Assembly: GCF_002154335.2 (NCBI RefSeq)
Contig: NZ_MTPX02000077.1
Span: forward strand, 1 to 44,245
Length of the DNA: 44,245 nt
From: Actinomyces ruminis
Lineage (GTDB): Bacteria; Actinomycetota; Actinomycetes; Actinomycetales; Actinomycetaceae
Direction of reading: 5' to 3'
The notes beneath the pieces are model-generated. The model saw only the letters and a program-made list of their open reading frames with translations, was not told the DNA's origin and searched no databases. A program made the translations under genes and the position numbers. Positions 44,230 to 44,245 of the stretch are shown piece after piece; the stretch's first letter is position 1; every line of letters begins with the position of its first letter.

Positions 44230-44245
44230 CGGCTCACCCTGTTCG

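Overview
ORGANISM AND OVERALL CHARACTER. The window is high-GC actinobacterial chromosome, most like Actinomyces or a relative in the Actinomycetaceae. This is inferred from protein flavour, the Dcu-type anaerobic dicarboxylate carrier, FprA-type reductase, RsfS/NadD pair, HtpX and codon use; no database was searched. It alternates between housekeeping blocks and two accessory islands.

LAYOUT. (1) 1-3561: a GTPase running off the left edge, tRNA-Arg, a hypothetical gene, oligoribonuclease (orn) and tRNA-His. (2) 3562-19350, island 1 (defence-like): Dam-type methylase, ParB-like protein, two small unknown proteins, an XRE regulator with a RelE/Gp49-like toxin candidate, a type I restriction-modification operon (HTH/degenerate methylase protein, hsdM, hsdS, hsdR), a small zinc-ribbon-like protein, a TIGR04141-family protein and a broken nucleotidyltransferase. 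It lies between tRNA-His and two tandem tRNA-Ala genes. (3) 19354-36222, core: histidine phosphatase, rsfS, an Ala/Glu-rich membrane protein, nadD, a Dcu carrier, a two-component system, a class III cyclase, birA, maf, a MaoC-like protein, rpmG, tRNA-Met/Thr/Tyr, an LppU-like protein, htpX, ald and fprA. (4) 36550-44245, island 2 (conjugative-element piece): PcfB/DUF3801 protein, a small unknown, a VirD4/TraG coupling protein, transposase fragments, a Tde/Tdi-like DNase toxin and immunity pair, a leftover coupling-protein tail, and a zeta toxin with its partner.

READING-FRAME BREAKS. At least fourteen genes are split, and in every case restoring exactly one base gives one full-length product. 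The lost base is nearly always a G or C beside an identical base. Essential genes (orn, birA) are affected as well as accessory ones, so I read most breaks as missing bases in the assembly rather than real decay. I annotate each gene over its full span and give the break point.

HOW THE GENES WORK TOGETHER. Island 1 combines DNA modification and restriction with a toxin/antitoxin-like pair and genes of unknown function, as in many defence islands. In island 2 the toxins sit beside the transfer gate: a coupling protein, a nuclease toxin with a Tdi1-like immunity protein, and a zeta kinase toxin. The two toxins end in similar short tails (T..DV.R.IN.R), a possible shared trafficking or docking signal. 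A convergent array of seven 8-bp sites at exact 19-bp spacing lies between birA and maf.
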